Below are positions 42,339 to 50,869 of a stretch of 64,000 bases of DNA, in pieces. The translations under genes and the position numbers were made by a program. This stretch comes from Rhodobacter sp. (GTDB taxonomy: Bacteria; Pseudomonadota; Alphaproteobacteria; Rhodobacterales; Rhodobacteraceae). How positions within the stretch are numbered: the stretch's first letter is position 1; every line of letters starts with the position of its first letter. The notes below the pieces were generated by a model. That model had not been told where the DNA came from. It saw only the letters and a program-made list of their open reading frames with translations, and searched no databases. The stretch is taken from positions 1-64,000 of the forward strand of contig JAIYDJ010000059.1 of assembly GCA_027487575.1 (NCBI GenBank). The letters run 5' to 3'.

Positions 42339-43430
42339 ATGACAGACCCCAAGAAACCGCAAAGCCCGTCCGAGGCGATCCTTGCCACCCGGCGCAACTT
42401 TCTGCGCCAGTCGGTCGTGGGAGCCGGGGCCGTGGCCGGGGCCACGCTGGCCGCGCCTTACGTCAACGCGCAAAGCGCCCCGATCAAGTGGCGGTTGCAG
42501 ACCTATTCCGGTGCGCCGCTGGGCGTGCATGTGATCAAGCCGCAGATCGATGCCTTCAACGCCGCCGCCAACGGCGAGATGGAGATCGAGCTTTACTACG
42601 CCGACCAGCTGGTCCCCACCGCCGATCTGTTCCGGTCGCTGCAGAACGGGACGCTGGACGCCGTGCAGTCGGACGAGGCGACGATGGCCTCGCCGGTCGA
42701 CATTTCGGTCTTCGGCGGCTACTTCCCCTTCGCCACCCGCTACAGCCTCGATGTGCCGGCGATGTTCCAGTACTATGGGTTGAAGGAAATCTGGGAAGAG
42801 GCCTATTCCGAGGTCGAAGGCGTCACCTGGCTTTCCGCCGGTGCCTGGGACCCGCTGCATGTGTTCACCGTCGACAAGCCGATCCGCAGTCTGGCCGACA
42901 TGGCGGGCCTGCGCGTGTTCGGCGTGCCGACCGCCGGAAAGTTCCTGGCCAAATACGGTCTGATCCCGGTGACCATCCCGTGGGACAACGTGGAAGTCGC
43001 ACTGCAGACCGGCGAGATCGACGGTGTGGCGTGGTGCGGCTTTACCGAGGCCTACGAGGTGGGCTGGGCCGATGTCTGCAAGTACGCGCTGTCGAATTCG
43101 GTCACCGGCGCGTGGTTCGGCAGCTATTTCGCCAACACCGCCAGCTGGGCCAAGGTGCCGCCGCATCTGCAGCAACTGTTCCGGACAACCATCGACCAGT
43201 CGCATTACTACCGTCAGGTCTGGTACTGGGGCGGCGAGGCCAAGCTGCGCGTCGAAGGCGAGAAGATGGAACTGACCTCGCTTCCGGCCGAGGAATGGGC
43301 ACAGGTTCTGGCCGATTCCAAAGGCTTCTGGGATGAGGTGGCCGCATCTTCGCCCCGGTCTGCCCGGGTTGTCGAGGCCTTCAAGAAATACGCCGATACG
43401 ATGGACAAGGCAGGATATCCGTATCGCTGA
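42339..43430 (+). CDS. dctP: TRAP transporter substrate-binding protein (DctP family)
   Basis: The 363-residue protein starts with a twin-arginine-type signal (TRRNFLRQSVVGAGAVAGATLAAPYVNAQ), so it is probably exported folded to the periplasm. The mature part is a DctP fold: WRLQTYSGAPLGVHVIKPQ, YYADQLVPTADLFRSLQNGTLDAV, MAGLRVFGVPTAGKFLAKYG and VALQTGEIDGVAWCGFTEAYEVGW, with the conserved Arg/Gly at ADMAGLRVFG. Substrate unknown; the neighbouring GlpK/GlpA-like genes suggest a polyol or hydroxy acid. A GGAG ribosome site precedes the ATG. Confidence 0.95.
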   Translation: MTDPKKPQSPSEAILATRRNFLRQSVVGAGAVAGATLAAPYVNAQSAPIKWRLQTYSGAPLGVHVIKPQIDAFNAAANGEMEIELYYADQLVPTADLFRSLQNGTLDAVQSDEATMASPVDISVFGGYFPFATRYSLDVPAMFQYYGLKEIWEEAYSEVEGVTWLSAGAWDPLHVFTVDKPIRSLADMAGLRVFGVPTAGKFLAKYGLIPVTIPWDNVEVALQTGEIDGVAWCGFTEAYEVGWADVCKYALSNSVTGAWFGSYFANTASWAKVPPHLQQLFRTTIDQSHYYRQVWYWGGEAKLRVEGEKMELTSLPAEEWAQVLADSKGFWDEVAASSPRSARVVEAFKKYADTMDKAGYPYR

Positions 43431-43437
43431 CAGGTTT

Positions 43438-43472
43438 GGGGGCCGCGCAGGGGATGCGCGGCCCCCCTTTTT
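43438..43472 (+). terminator. Rho-independent terminator after the TRAP operon
   Basis: GGGGGCCGCGC-AGGGGAT-GCGCGGCCCCC forms an 11-bp perfect GC-rich stem followed by TTTTT, 8 bases after the dctP stop. This is a textbook intrinsic terminator for the plus-strand operon. Confidence 0.95.
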
Positions 43473-43501
43473 CGGTCGGGCTTCTTTGGTGAAACAGATC
43501 G

Positions 43502-44146
43502 TCAGGCCCGCAGCGGGTATTCCAGGACCGCGTGGCTGATGGCCATGAGGTACGTCCAGTCGTCGATCCCGGCACTGGCCACCTTGTGCTTCATGTCGAT
43601 GGTCAGGAAGGAATGGCCATGGACGCAGGACCACAGCATATAGGCCCGGCTCTGCACGTCTGGATCATCGGGCGGCAGGCGCATACAGGCAGCGGCCGCC
43701 GCGACCACCACCCCGAAACACCCTTCGCCCTTGGCCAGCAGATCGGGGGCATTCTGGTGCCCTTCGGTCAGGCCGAACACCAGCCGGAACACGCCCGGTT
43801 CGGCCCGGGCGAAATCGACATAGGCCCTGCCCACGGCGGCCACAGCCTCTAGCGAGCCGTGGGGATGGGCCGCGGCACCGGTCTGCATCGCCACGCGCAG
43901 CCGGTCCATGGCCTCGCTGACCACACCGCGCAGAATTTCAGGGCGGTCCTTGAAATGCTTGTAGGGGGCAGCCGAACTGACCCCCGCGCGCCGCGCCGCC
44001 TCAGCCACGGAAAACCCGTCGGGACCGTGGAGCTCAACCAGATCCCGGACCGCCGCGATCAATTGCGCAGGCAGGTCACCGTGATGATACGCCGCTTTGG
44101 GCGGCACGCCGGGATGCGACTGCGGGTCACGGGTCTGGTCGGACAT
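43502..44146 (-). CDS. TetR-family transcriptional regulator
   Basis: The 214-residue protein has an N-terminal TetR helix-turn-helix (HGPDGFSVAEAARRAGVSSAAPYKHFKDRPEILRGVV, about 40-75) and a C-terminal TetR_C-like domain (FARAEPGVFRLVFGL). Proteins of this type usually repress a divergent or adjacent operon until a hydrophobic ligand binds. It is divergent from the SDR-exporter operon, and the palindromes at 44207-44222 and 44362-44395 are candidate binding sites. Confidence 0.95.
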   Translation of the reverse strand: MSDQTRDPQSHPGVPPKAAYHHGDLPAQLIAAVRDLVELHGPDGFSVAEAARRAGVSSAAPYKHFKDRPEILRGVVSEAMDRLRVAMQTGAAAHPHGSLEAVAAVGRAYVDFARAEPGVFRLVFGLTEGHQNAPDLLAKGEGCFGVVVAAAAACMRLPPDDPDVQSRAYMLWSCVHGHSFLTIDMKHKVASAGIDDWTYLMAISHAVLEYPLRA

Positions 44147-44206
44147 TCCGCCTCGAGGTTCGGTTGAAACAGCAGCCGTGCTGGTTTCGCAAGCGCAAAT
44201 GTTAGC

Positions 44207-44222
44207 ACTTCTTACATGAAGT
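44207..44222. promoter_or_regulatory. Palindrome upstream of tetR
   Basis: ACTTC-TTACAT-GAAGT has perfect 5-base arms and lies 61 bases upstream of the tetR start. Its minus-strand reading (ACTTCATGTAAGAAGT) resembles the palindrome upstream of the SDR gene (ACTTATGTAAGT), suggesting one regulator binds both. Confidence 0.55.
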
Positions 44223-44361
44223 CACAAGGTTGGACGCGGGATGATGGGCGATTGGGGATTGCAGACGTCAGCGGGAAGTGGGCTGTCCTTCTGCCTTCGT
44301 GCGAGTTTGACCGGTCGGGGTGGAAGGGGCCTTGGACAAAGCCAAAGGAAGGCTTGCCAAT
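44223..44361. other. Central part of tetR-SDR intergenic region
   Basis: No gene seen. The whole intergenic interval is about 380 bases (44147-44526); apart from the two palindromes I see no further clear element. The local base composition is somewhat lower in GC near the palindromes, as expected for promoters. Confidence 0.4.
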
Positions 44362-44395
44362 GTGAGTCATTCTAACTTATGTAAGTGGAACTCAC
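44362..44395. promoter_or_regulatory. Nested palindrome upstream of the SDR-exporter operon
   Basis: An inner perfect inverted repeat ACTTA-TG-TAAGT (44375-44386) is nested within outer arms GTGAGT (44362-44367) and ACTCAC (44390-44395). TetR-family operators are commonly of this size and symmetry. It lies 132 bases upstream of the SDR ATG. Confidence 0.6.
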
Positions 44396-44526
44396 TTTGA
44401 CTCAGAATCGACGCGCAGCGCGGTGGCCGGTCATGGACGGTGTTTGCCTTGGCGTCCGCGCCGAGGCCCGGTCCCTGCCGCGACGCCCGGCAGACGAATG
44501 GCCCGGCACAACGGAAAGGATGACCG

Positions 44527-45330
44527 ATGACGGACAAAGGCAGCCCCCTTCTGCGCCGCTTCGGCCCCGCAGCCCTGATCACCGGAGCCAGCGACGGCAT
44601 CGGCCGCGCCTTTGCCGGGGCGCTGGCAGCACAGGGATTTGATCTGGTGCTGGTCGCACGCCGCGAAGCCGTGCTGCAAGGGCTGGCACGCGATCTTGCG
44701 TCACGGCACGGGATCGCCGTCGAGGTCATCGCATCCGACCTGTCCGCCCATGGGTCGGTGGCCGATATCCTGACCCGCACAGCGGATCGGCCCATCGGCC
44801 TGCTGGTCGCCTCGGCGGGATTCGGGTCGGTCGGGCCGTTTCTTGACCTTGATCCGGGCAGCGAGGCCAACATGGTCGACGTCAACTGCCGGTCGGTGGT
44901 GGAACTGATCCATGGGCTGGCCACCAGCATGGTGGCAGCAGGTCGCGGCGGGGTGGTGTTGTTCAGCTCGGTTGTGGGGTTCAGTGGCGCGCCCTTTTCG
45001 GCCACCTACGCCGCAACGAAAGGCTTCATCCAAAGCTTTGCCGAAGGACTTGGCGTAGAATTGCGCCCGCGCGGGATCAGCGTGCTGTCCGTCGCGCCCG
45101 GCCCGGTCGGCACCGGGTTTGCCGCGCGCGCGGGGATGCAGATGGGCAGGGCGGAACGGCCCGACACCGTGGCCCGCGTCGCGCTGGCGGCACTGGAACG
45201 TGGCGGCACCGTGCGGCCCGGTCTCCTCGCCAAGCTGCTGGGTTGGTCGCTGGGCATGATCCCCCGCCGGGCGCGTGTGCGCGTGTTGGGGCAGATCATG
45301 TCGGGCATGATGCCAAAGACGAAAGGCTGA
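44527..45330 (+). CDS. Short-chain dehydrogenase/reductase
   Basis: The 267-residue protein is a classical SDR: nucleotide-binding TGASDGIGRAFA, NAG-equivalent VASAGFGS, catalytic Ser in FSSVVGFSG, and YAATK with Tyr/Lys. The C-terminal extension (LLAKLLGWSLGMIPRRARVRVLGQIMSGMM) is amphipathic and may touch membranes, as in DltE/YqjQ-like SDRs. It lies 4 bp before the exporter gene. The substrate is unknown, and the TetR-SDR-exporter grouping suggests a detoxification function (inference). Confidence 0.92.
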   Translation: MTDKGSPLLRRFGPAALITGASDGIGRAFAGALAAQGFDLVLVARREAVLQGLARDLASRHGIAVEVIASDLSAHGSVADILTRTADRPIGLLVASAGFGSVGPFLDLDPGSEANMVDVNCRSVVELIHGLATSMVAAGRGGVVLFSSVVGFSGAPFSATYAATKGFIQSFAEGLGVELRPRGISVLSVAPGPVGTGFAARAGMQMGRAERPDTVARVALAALERGGTVRPGLLAKLLGWSLGMIPRRARVRVLGQIMSGMMPKTKG

Positions 45331-45334
45331 CGCG

Positions 45335-46714
45335 ATGACCGCCAACCCCTGGGCGGTCTTTGCAATTGCAAGTGCGGCGGTGTTCCTTGTTTCTGTCGAT
45401 GCGACCATTGCGGTGGCGGCTTTTCCGGCCTTGCGGTCATCGTTCGCCGACACGTCGCCTGCCACGCTGTCCTGGGTCCTGAACGCCTACACCATCCTTT
45501 ATGCGGCGCTTCTGGTGCCTGCCGGGCGGCTTGTCGATCTGCACGGGGCGCGGCGGCTTTTCCTGTTCGGGGTGGCGCTGTTCACGCTTGCGTCGGCGGC
45601 TTGCGGCATGGCCCCCGGCACGGGAAGTCTGATCGCGGCGCGTGTCGTGCAGGCGGTGGGCGGGGCGGTTCTGACACCTGCATCGCTGGCGCTGATCCTG
45701 GGCGCGTTTCCGGCCGGCCAGCGCAGCGCGATCGTGGGCCTGTGGAGTGCGGCCGGTGCCCTAGGCGCCGCCGTCGGCCCGGGCGCGGGCGCTGTCCTGA
45801 TCGAGTTGGCCACTTGGCGTGCGGCCTTTCTGGTCAACCTTCCCTTCGGGGCGCTCATCCTGTGGTTCGCCGCGCGCCGACTGCCTGCCCTGAACGGGGC
45901 CGCTGCGGGGGAAGGCCTTGATATCCCCGGCATCGCCCTGATCGCTGGCGGGGTTGCCGCGCTGACCTGGGGCGTGGTTCATGTCGAGGAGGCGGGCCTT
46001 GCCGCCGCAACGGTCTGGGGGCCCGCGCTTGCCGGGACCGGCCTGCTGATCAGCTATGCCCTGTGGGCAAAGGGGCGCAAGGCGGCGGCCATCGATCTGA
46101 GTCTTTTCACCGACCGCACCTACCGGCTGGTCACTGTCGCCAGCTTTGTCTTCGGCATCGCGTTTTCGATGATGTTCCTGTCATCTTTCCTGTTCCTCTT
46201 GCAGGTCTGGGACTTTTCGCAGGGTCTGACCGGGCTTGCGGTGACACCGGGGCCGCTGGTGGTGATCGCGGTCGCCGTCGCCTCGGGGCGGCTGGTGGCG
46301 CGGGTCGGGCATCGGGCGGTGCTGGTGGCGGGCGGGCTGCTTTATGCCGCCGCACAGGGTTGCGTGGCGTTGCTGGTGACGCAGACACCGGCCTATTTCA
46401 CCCTGTGGTTTCCGATGCAGATCGTCGGCGGCACAGCGGTGGGGCTGCTGCTGGTGGGCCTGTCGGGGGCGGCGGTTTCTGGGCTGTCACCTGCGCGCTT
46501 TGGCGTCGGGGGCGCGGTGAACAACGCGGTACGGCAGTTGGGCGGCGTGTTCGGCACTGCGCTGGCGGTGGTTCTGGTCGGACAGGCGGGGGCGGGGATC
46601 GACGCGTTCCGGCTGGCTTTTATCTGTCTTGCGGCCATCGGCCTTGCCACGGCGCTGCTGTGCCTGCCGCTGTCCCACACCAGCGGCCGCCCTGCCCCGC
46701 ACCCGGCGAGGTGA
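45335..46714 (+). CDS. Major facilitator superfamily drug/solute exporter (DHA2-like)
   Basis: The 459-residue membrane protein has about 14 hydrophobic segments and DHA2/EmrB features: SVDATIAVAAFPALRSSF near the N-terminus (motif D1), GRLVDLHGARRLFLFG (motif A) and GAAVGPGAGAVLIE (motif C). Such proteins are proton-coupled exporters of hydrophobic compounds. Co-transcription with the SDR gene under a TetR regulator fits an inducible efflux system. Confidence 0.92.
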   Translation: MTANPWAVFAIASAAVFLVSVDATIAVAAFPALRSSFADTSPATLSWVLNAYTILYAALLVPAGRLVDLHGARRLFLFGVALFTLASAACGMAPGTGSLIAARVVQAVGGAVLTPASLALILGAFPAGQRSAIVGLWSAAGALGAAVGPGAGAVLIELATWRAAFLVNLPFGALILWFAARRLPALNGAAAGEGLDIPGIALIAGGVAALTWGVVHVEEAGLAAATVWGPALAGTGLLISYALWAKGRKAAAIDLSLFTDRTYRLVTVASFVFGIAFSMMFLSSFLFLLQVWDFSQGLTGLAVTPGPLVVIAVAVASGRLVARVGHRAVLVAGGLLYAAAQGCVALLVTQTPAYFTLWFPMQIVGGTAVGLLLVGLSGAAVSGLSPARFGVGGAVNNAVRQLGGVFGTALAVVLVGQAGAGIDAFRLAFICLAAIGLATALLCLPLSHTSGRPAPHPAR

Positions 46715-46886
46715 CAGCCTTTCCTGTGTCACGCCCCTGCGTTGCGGCCGCACGCCACCCGGCGCGGCGGCCAAGTGCCTGCAAACCGGTCGCGCGATGA
46801 TGATGGCGCTTCGAAGCGGACGGGCACCGGGTGGTCCGTCTTCCCTTGCCGCCGGTCGCGTGCCAAGGTGATGGCAAGGTGATGCC

Positions 46887-49610
46887 ATGGTGCTGCTGAT
46901 CGACACGAAATTCGAGATGCCGGTCCTGATGCCGGGTCTTGTGGCGCGCCGGGCGCTGGTGGAACAACTGGACCGGGTGCTGGACCGCCGCCTTGCCGTC
47001 ATCTCGGCCCCTGCGGGGTTTGGCAAGACCACCCTGATCGCCCAATGGTGCCAAAGCGCCCGCCTGCGGGGCATCGACATCGCCTGGCTGTCGCTGGGAG
47101 AGCGCGAGAACGAGCCGGGCCGGCTGATCGACTACATCATCGGCGCGCTGGGCAAAGTGTCGCCCGAGATTGTCGCCTCGCTGGCCACGATCGTGGCGGC
47201 AAGTCCCAACCTGCCGACCGACGTGATCGTGACGCGTCTGGTCAACGGAATATCGGCGTGGCGGCGGGATCTTGTTCTGGTGATCGACGACGTGCATTTT
47301 CTGGCCGACCCGGAAATCGGGACCATCCTGGATGCCCTGCTCAGTTATGCGCCGGCCAATTTCCGGATGCTGCTGGCGACACGGGGCGCGGTGCCGGTCA
47401 AGGTGGCGACATTGCGGATGCGCGATCTGGTTGTGCGTCTCGACGAAGCCTCGTTGCGCTTCTCGCTGGACGAGGCGATGGCCTTCCTGAACGAAAGCCG
47501 CAGCCTTGGACTGACCGAACCCGATGTCCTGACCCTGCACAACCGGACCGAAGGCTGGATCGCCGGGCTGCAACTCGCCAGTCTCGCCCTGCCCGAAACG
47601 GCGGACCGGTCCCGGTTTCTGCAGCGGTTTTCCGGTGCAACCGGCGATATCGCGGCCTTTCTGCTGCAGGACGTGATCAGCCACCTGTCGGTGCCGGTTC
47701 TGGACTTTCTTCTGCGCACGTCGATCCTCGACTGGTTCGACGGCGACCTGGCCGAAGCGGTGTCCGGTCAGGCCGACGCTGCGACACGCCTGACCGATAT
47801 CGAGGCGGCAAACCTGTTTCTGGTACCGTTGAACGCCGACAAGACGCTGTTCCGCTATCACCACCTGTTTGCGGAACTGCTGCGCACCCTGCTGAAACAG
47901 CGGCAGGCGCAGGACATGGCTCAGTTGCACCTTCTGGCGGCGCGGCGGCTGCAGGACCGCGGATTGTCCGCCGATGCGGTGCACCACGCGCTGGCTGCAG
48001 GCGACAGCGACATGGCGGCGGCGCTGGTGCAGGACTGCTGCATGCCACTGATCCGGCAAAGCCATCTGACACGGGTGCGCGACTGGCTATCGCGCCTGCC
48101 CGCCGAAGTGGTCGACCGCCATGCACGGCTTTTGTTGGCCAAGGTGTGGATCGAGTTTCAGACCAGTCGGCCGAGGTCTGCGGCAGCCTCGCTGAAAAAG
48201 GCGCGCGACAGCTTCATCGAGGCGGCGCGGCACGGTACGCTGGACCCTGTCGCAAGGCGCGCGCTGGCGGCAGAGCTGGCCGTTCTGACGGCGGGCGTTT
48301 TCAGTTCGGCGGAACGGCCGCATTCGGCCGTGCGGCTGGCGCGGGCGCGGCTGGCCTCGATTCCCGACGATCTGCCCTTTCTGAAGGGGACGATGGGAAA
48401 TATCCTTGGATTCAGCCTGTATTCGCTGGGCCAGTTCGCCCCCGCACAGCAGGCCTGCCTGATGGCCCGCGACCATCACACCGACGCGCAGTCGGTGTTC
48501 GGCATCGCCTATTCCGACCTGATCCTTGGACTGATCGAAAAGGGGGCGGGCCATCTGGCCGCGTCGAACGAGCTGTTCGGCCGGGCCACCCGGATCGCGG
48601 CGGACCTCTTGGGCCCCGGTTCCTATGCCGAGGCGATGGCAGGCATTTTCCGGGTCGAACTGCACTATGAATGGAACGAGCTGGACGAGGCGGAGACCCT
48701 GCTGAACCGCCATCGCCCGATGATCGAGGAATGCGGTCTGGTCGTGCACGACATCGCCTGCAAGCTGCATGTCGCCCGGCTGGCTGCGGCGCATGGGCGG
48801 ATCGACGAGGCGCTTGCGGTGCTGGAACAGGCCGAACGGCAGGGCAAGAAGAACCGCTACCGCCGCCAGATCGCCTCGGCGCTGAACGACCGCGTGCGGC
48901 TGTTGATCCTGCGGGGCGAAACCGTGCTGGCGCGGCATGTCCTGACCGCACGCGGGATCACCGAAGGCTGGGTGCGCAGCGCCGATGCGGGCCGGATCGC
49001 CTGCGAAATGGAACACATCGCGCTGGCCCGTGTGCTGATCGCCGAAAGCCGGCCCGACGCGGGCTTGAAGGTGCTGGACAAGCTGTCGGACAAGCTGCGG
49101 CAGGATGGCAGGCTTCGGCGGCTGGCGCAGGTCAGGACGCTGGCCTCGATCGCGGCGTTCGGGATGGGGGATGGGCTTGGCACGCTCGCGGCCATCGTCG
49201 ATGCGGTGGACATGTGCCACCGGCAGGGGGCCGTGCGCACGCTGATCGACGAAGGCGCGCAGCTGCGCGACGTGCTGTCGTTCGCACGGGAAAGGATGCC
49301 CGGCTGGCAAGCGCGCAGCGACATGGCGGTCTATCTGGACAAGATCATCGGCGCGGGACGTCCGACCGACCCCCTGCCCCGCCGCAGCCCCTCGGCCCGG
49401 CCGCAGTTCAGCCCCAAGGAAACAGAGGTCGCCCGCCATCTGACGGCCGGCCTCAGCAACCGCGATCTGGCATCCTCGCTGGCCATGGCGCCCGATACGG
49501 TGAAATGGCACCTCAAGAACATTTTCGGCAAGCTTGGCGTCGACAACCGGACACAGGCCGTTCTGCGGCTGCGCGAGATGGGCCTGTCAAGCGGCATCGG
49601 ACGCGGCTGA
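46887..49610 (+). CDS. MalT-like LuxR-family ATP-binding transcriptional activator
   Basis: The 907-residue protein is a LAL/STAND-type regulator: Walker A APAGFGKTTLIAQW near residue 40, Walker B LVLVIDDVHFLADPE near residue 135, a long helical TPR-like sensor region (~350-820), and a C-terminal LuxR helix-turn-helix (FSPKETEVARHLTAGLSNRDLASSLAMAPDTVKWHLKNIFGKL). MalT-type proteins activate transcription when ATP and an inducer are bound. The AAGGTGATG unit is tandemly repeated before the start, giving an AAGGTG ribosome site at 6 bases. The adjacent amidohydrolase-Liv operon, same strand and 124 bp downstream, is its likely target. Confidence 0.92.
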   Translation: MVLLIDTKFEMPVLMPGLVARRALVEQLDRVLDRRLAVISAPAGFGKTTLIAQWCQSARLRGIDIAWLSLGERENEPGRLIDYIIGALGKVSPEIVASLATIVAASPNLPTDVIVTRLVNGISAWRRDLVLVIDDVHFLADPEIGTILDALLSYAPANFRMLLATRGAVPVKVATLRMRDLVVRLDEASLRFSLDEAMAFLNESRSLGLTEPDVLTLHNRTEGWIAGLQLASLALPETADRSRFLQRFSGATGDIAAFLLQDVISHLSVPVLDFLLRTSILDWFDGDLAEAVSGQADAATRLTDIEAANLFLVPLNADKTLFRYHHLFAELLRTLLKQRQAQDMAQLHLLAARRLQDRGLSADAVHHALAAGDSDMAAALVQDCCMPLIRQSHLTRVRDWLSRLPAEVVDRHARLLLAKVWIEFQTSRPRSAAASLKKARDSFIEAARHGTLDPVARRALAAELAVLTAGVFSSAERPHSAVRLARARLASIPDDLPFLKGTMGNILGFSLYSLGQFAPAQQACLMARDHHTDAQSVFGIAYSDLILGLIEKGAGHLAASNELFGRATRIAADLLGPGSYAEAMAGIFRVELHYEWNELDEAETLLNRHRPMIEECGLVVHDIACKLHVARLAAAHGRIDEALAVLEQAERQGKKNRYRRQIASALNDRVRLLILRGETVLARHVLTARGITEGWVRSADAGRIACEMEHIALARVLIAESRPDAGLKVLDKLSDKLRQDGRLRRLAQVRTLASIAAFGMGDGLGTLAAIVDAVDMCHRQGAVRTLIDEGAQLRDVLSFARERMPGWQARSDMAVYLDKIIGAGRPTDPLPRRSPSARPQFSPKETEVARHLTAGLSNRDLASSLAMAPDTVKWHLKNIFGKLGVDNRTQAVLRLREMGLSSGIGRG

Positions 49611-49734
49611 CAGGGCCGCGGCAGGCCGCCTCACCCGTATGGGTGGGAGATAGTGGCAAGCCATTACCCGGAAGGGAAGTGACAGGACCGCAAATGCCGC
49701 CGATCCTGATCGGCGGGGTTGCTGCGGGGGCCAG

Positions 49735-50835
49735 ATGGCGACGGGGTTTGTCTTTCATGAACTTTATCTCTGGCACAACACCGGCAACTGGGCGCAGGTC
49801 TTTCCGCCCGGCCTGACCGTGCAACCCGGCGAACATGCCGAAAACCCTGAAACCAAGCGGCGTTTTCGCAACCTGCTGGAGGTGTCGGGGCTGCTGGATC
49901 ATCTGACCACCATCCGGCCGCGCCCCGCCACCGAGGCGGAAATCCTGCGGTTTCACACGCCTGCGCATCTGGAAAAGATCCGCAGCATGAGCGCCGCAGG
50001 CGGGGGTGACGCCAGCCAACTGACACCCTTCGGATCGGGCAGCTATGAAATCGCGCTGCTGGCCGCTGGCGGCGTCATCGAGGCGATGGACGCGGTGCTG
50101 GCGGGTCGGGTCCGCAATGCCTATGCGCTGGTGCGCCCGCCCGGGCATCACGCCACGCAGGATGTGGGCATGGGATTTTGCCTGTTCGGCAATGTCGCCA
50201 TCGCGGTCATGCACGCGCGCGCGGTGCGCGGGGTGGGCCGGGTGGCGACCGTCGACTGGGACGTGCACCACGGCAACGGCACGCAGGCCGCCTTCTATGA
50301 CAATCCGGATGTGCTGACGATCTCGCTGCATCAGGACAACCTGTTCCCCGCCGCGTCGGGCGGGCTGGCCGAACGCGGCAAGGGACCGGGCTTCGGGTAC
50401 AACCTGAACATCCCGCTGCCGCCCGGCTGTGGCAACGGCGCCTATTTCGACGCCTTCCGCCGCGTCGTCCTGCCCGCGCTGGACCGGTTCCGCCCCGATA
50501 TCATCGTGGTGCCTTCGGGTTTCGACGCATCGGGGGTTGATCCGCTGGGGCGCATGATGGTGACCTCGGAAGGGTACCGCGAGATGACCGGGATGCTGAT
50601 GGACGCCGCAGACCGGCTGTGCGGTGGCAGGCTGCTGATGGCGCATGAGGGGGGCTATTCGGCCATGCATGTGCCTTACTGCGGATTGGCCGTCCTTGAA
50701 ACGCTGACCGGAAGGCGCACCCACGTCGAAGATCCCTGGGGGCCGGTGATGGCCGACTGGGGCCAGCAGGACCTGCAACCCCACCAGAAGGCCGCCATCG
50801 ATGCGGCGGCGACCCTGCTTGCAGACATAAGATGA
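49735..50835 (+). CDS. Histone deacetylase-family amidohydrolase (acetylpolyamine amidohydrolase-like)
   Basis: The 366-residue protein contains the zinc-hydrolase signature of the HDAC superfamily: LVRPPGHHA with the catalytic His pair near residue 140, DWDVHHGNGTQAAFY with metal ligands, ISLHQDNLFP, PSGFDASGVDPLGRM with the second Asp ligand, and EGGYS near the C-terminus. Bacterial members remove acyl groups from acetylpolyamines or other amides in the cytoplasm. It starts the operon of a Liv-type importer, suggesting that the imported solute is an acylated amine or amide that this enzyme opens (inference). Confidence 0.93.
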   Translation: MATGFVFHELYLWHNTGNWAQVFPPGLTVQPGEHAENPETKRRFRNLLEVSGLLDHLTTIRPRPATEAEILRFHTPAHLEKIRSMSAAGGGDASQLTPFGSGSYEIALLAAGGVIEAMDAVLAGRVRNAYALVRPPGHHATQDVGMGFCLFGNVAIAVMHARAVRGVGRVATVDWDVHHGNGTQAAFYDNPDVLTISLHQDNLFPAASGGLAERGKGPGFGYNLNIPLPPGCGNGAYFDAFRRVVLPALDRFRPDIIVVPSGFDASGVDPLGRMMVTSEGYREMTGMLMDAADRLCGGRLLMAHEGGYSAMHVPYCGLAVLETLTGRRTHVEDPWGPVMADWGQQDLQPHQKAAIDAAATLLADIR

Positions 50836-50869
50836 AAACCCATCCCGACATGGAAAGGAAGATTGACGC

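Noticed and set aside
46711-46732. GTGACA/TGTCAC inverted repeat at the exporter stop codon
   Set aside because: Short 6-bp arms with no T-run; not convincing as a terminator.
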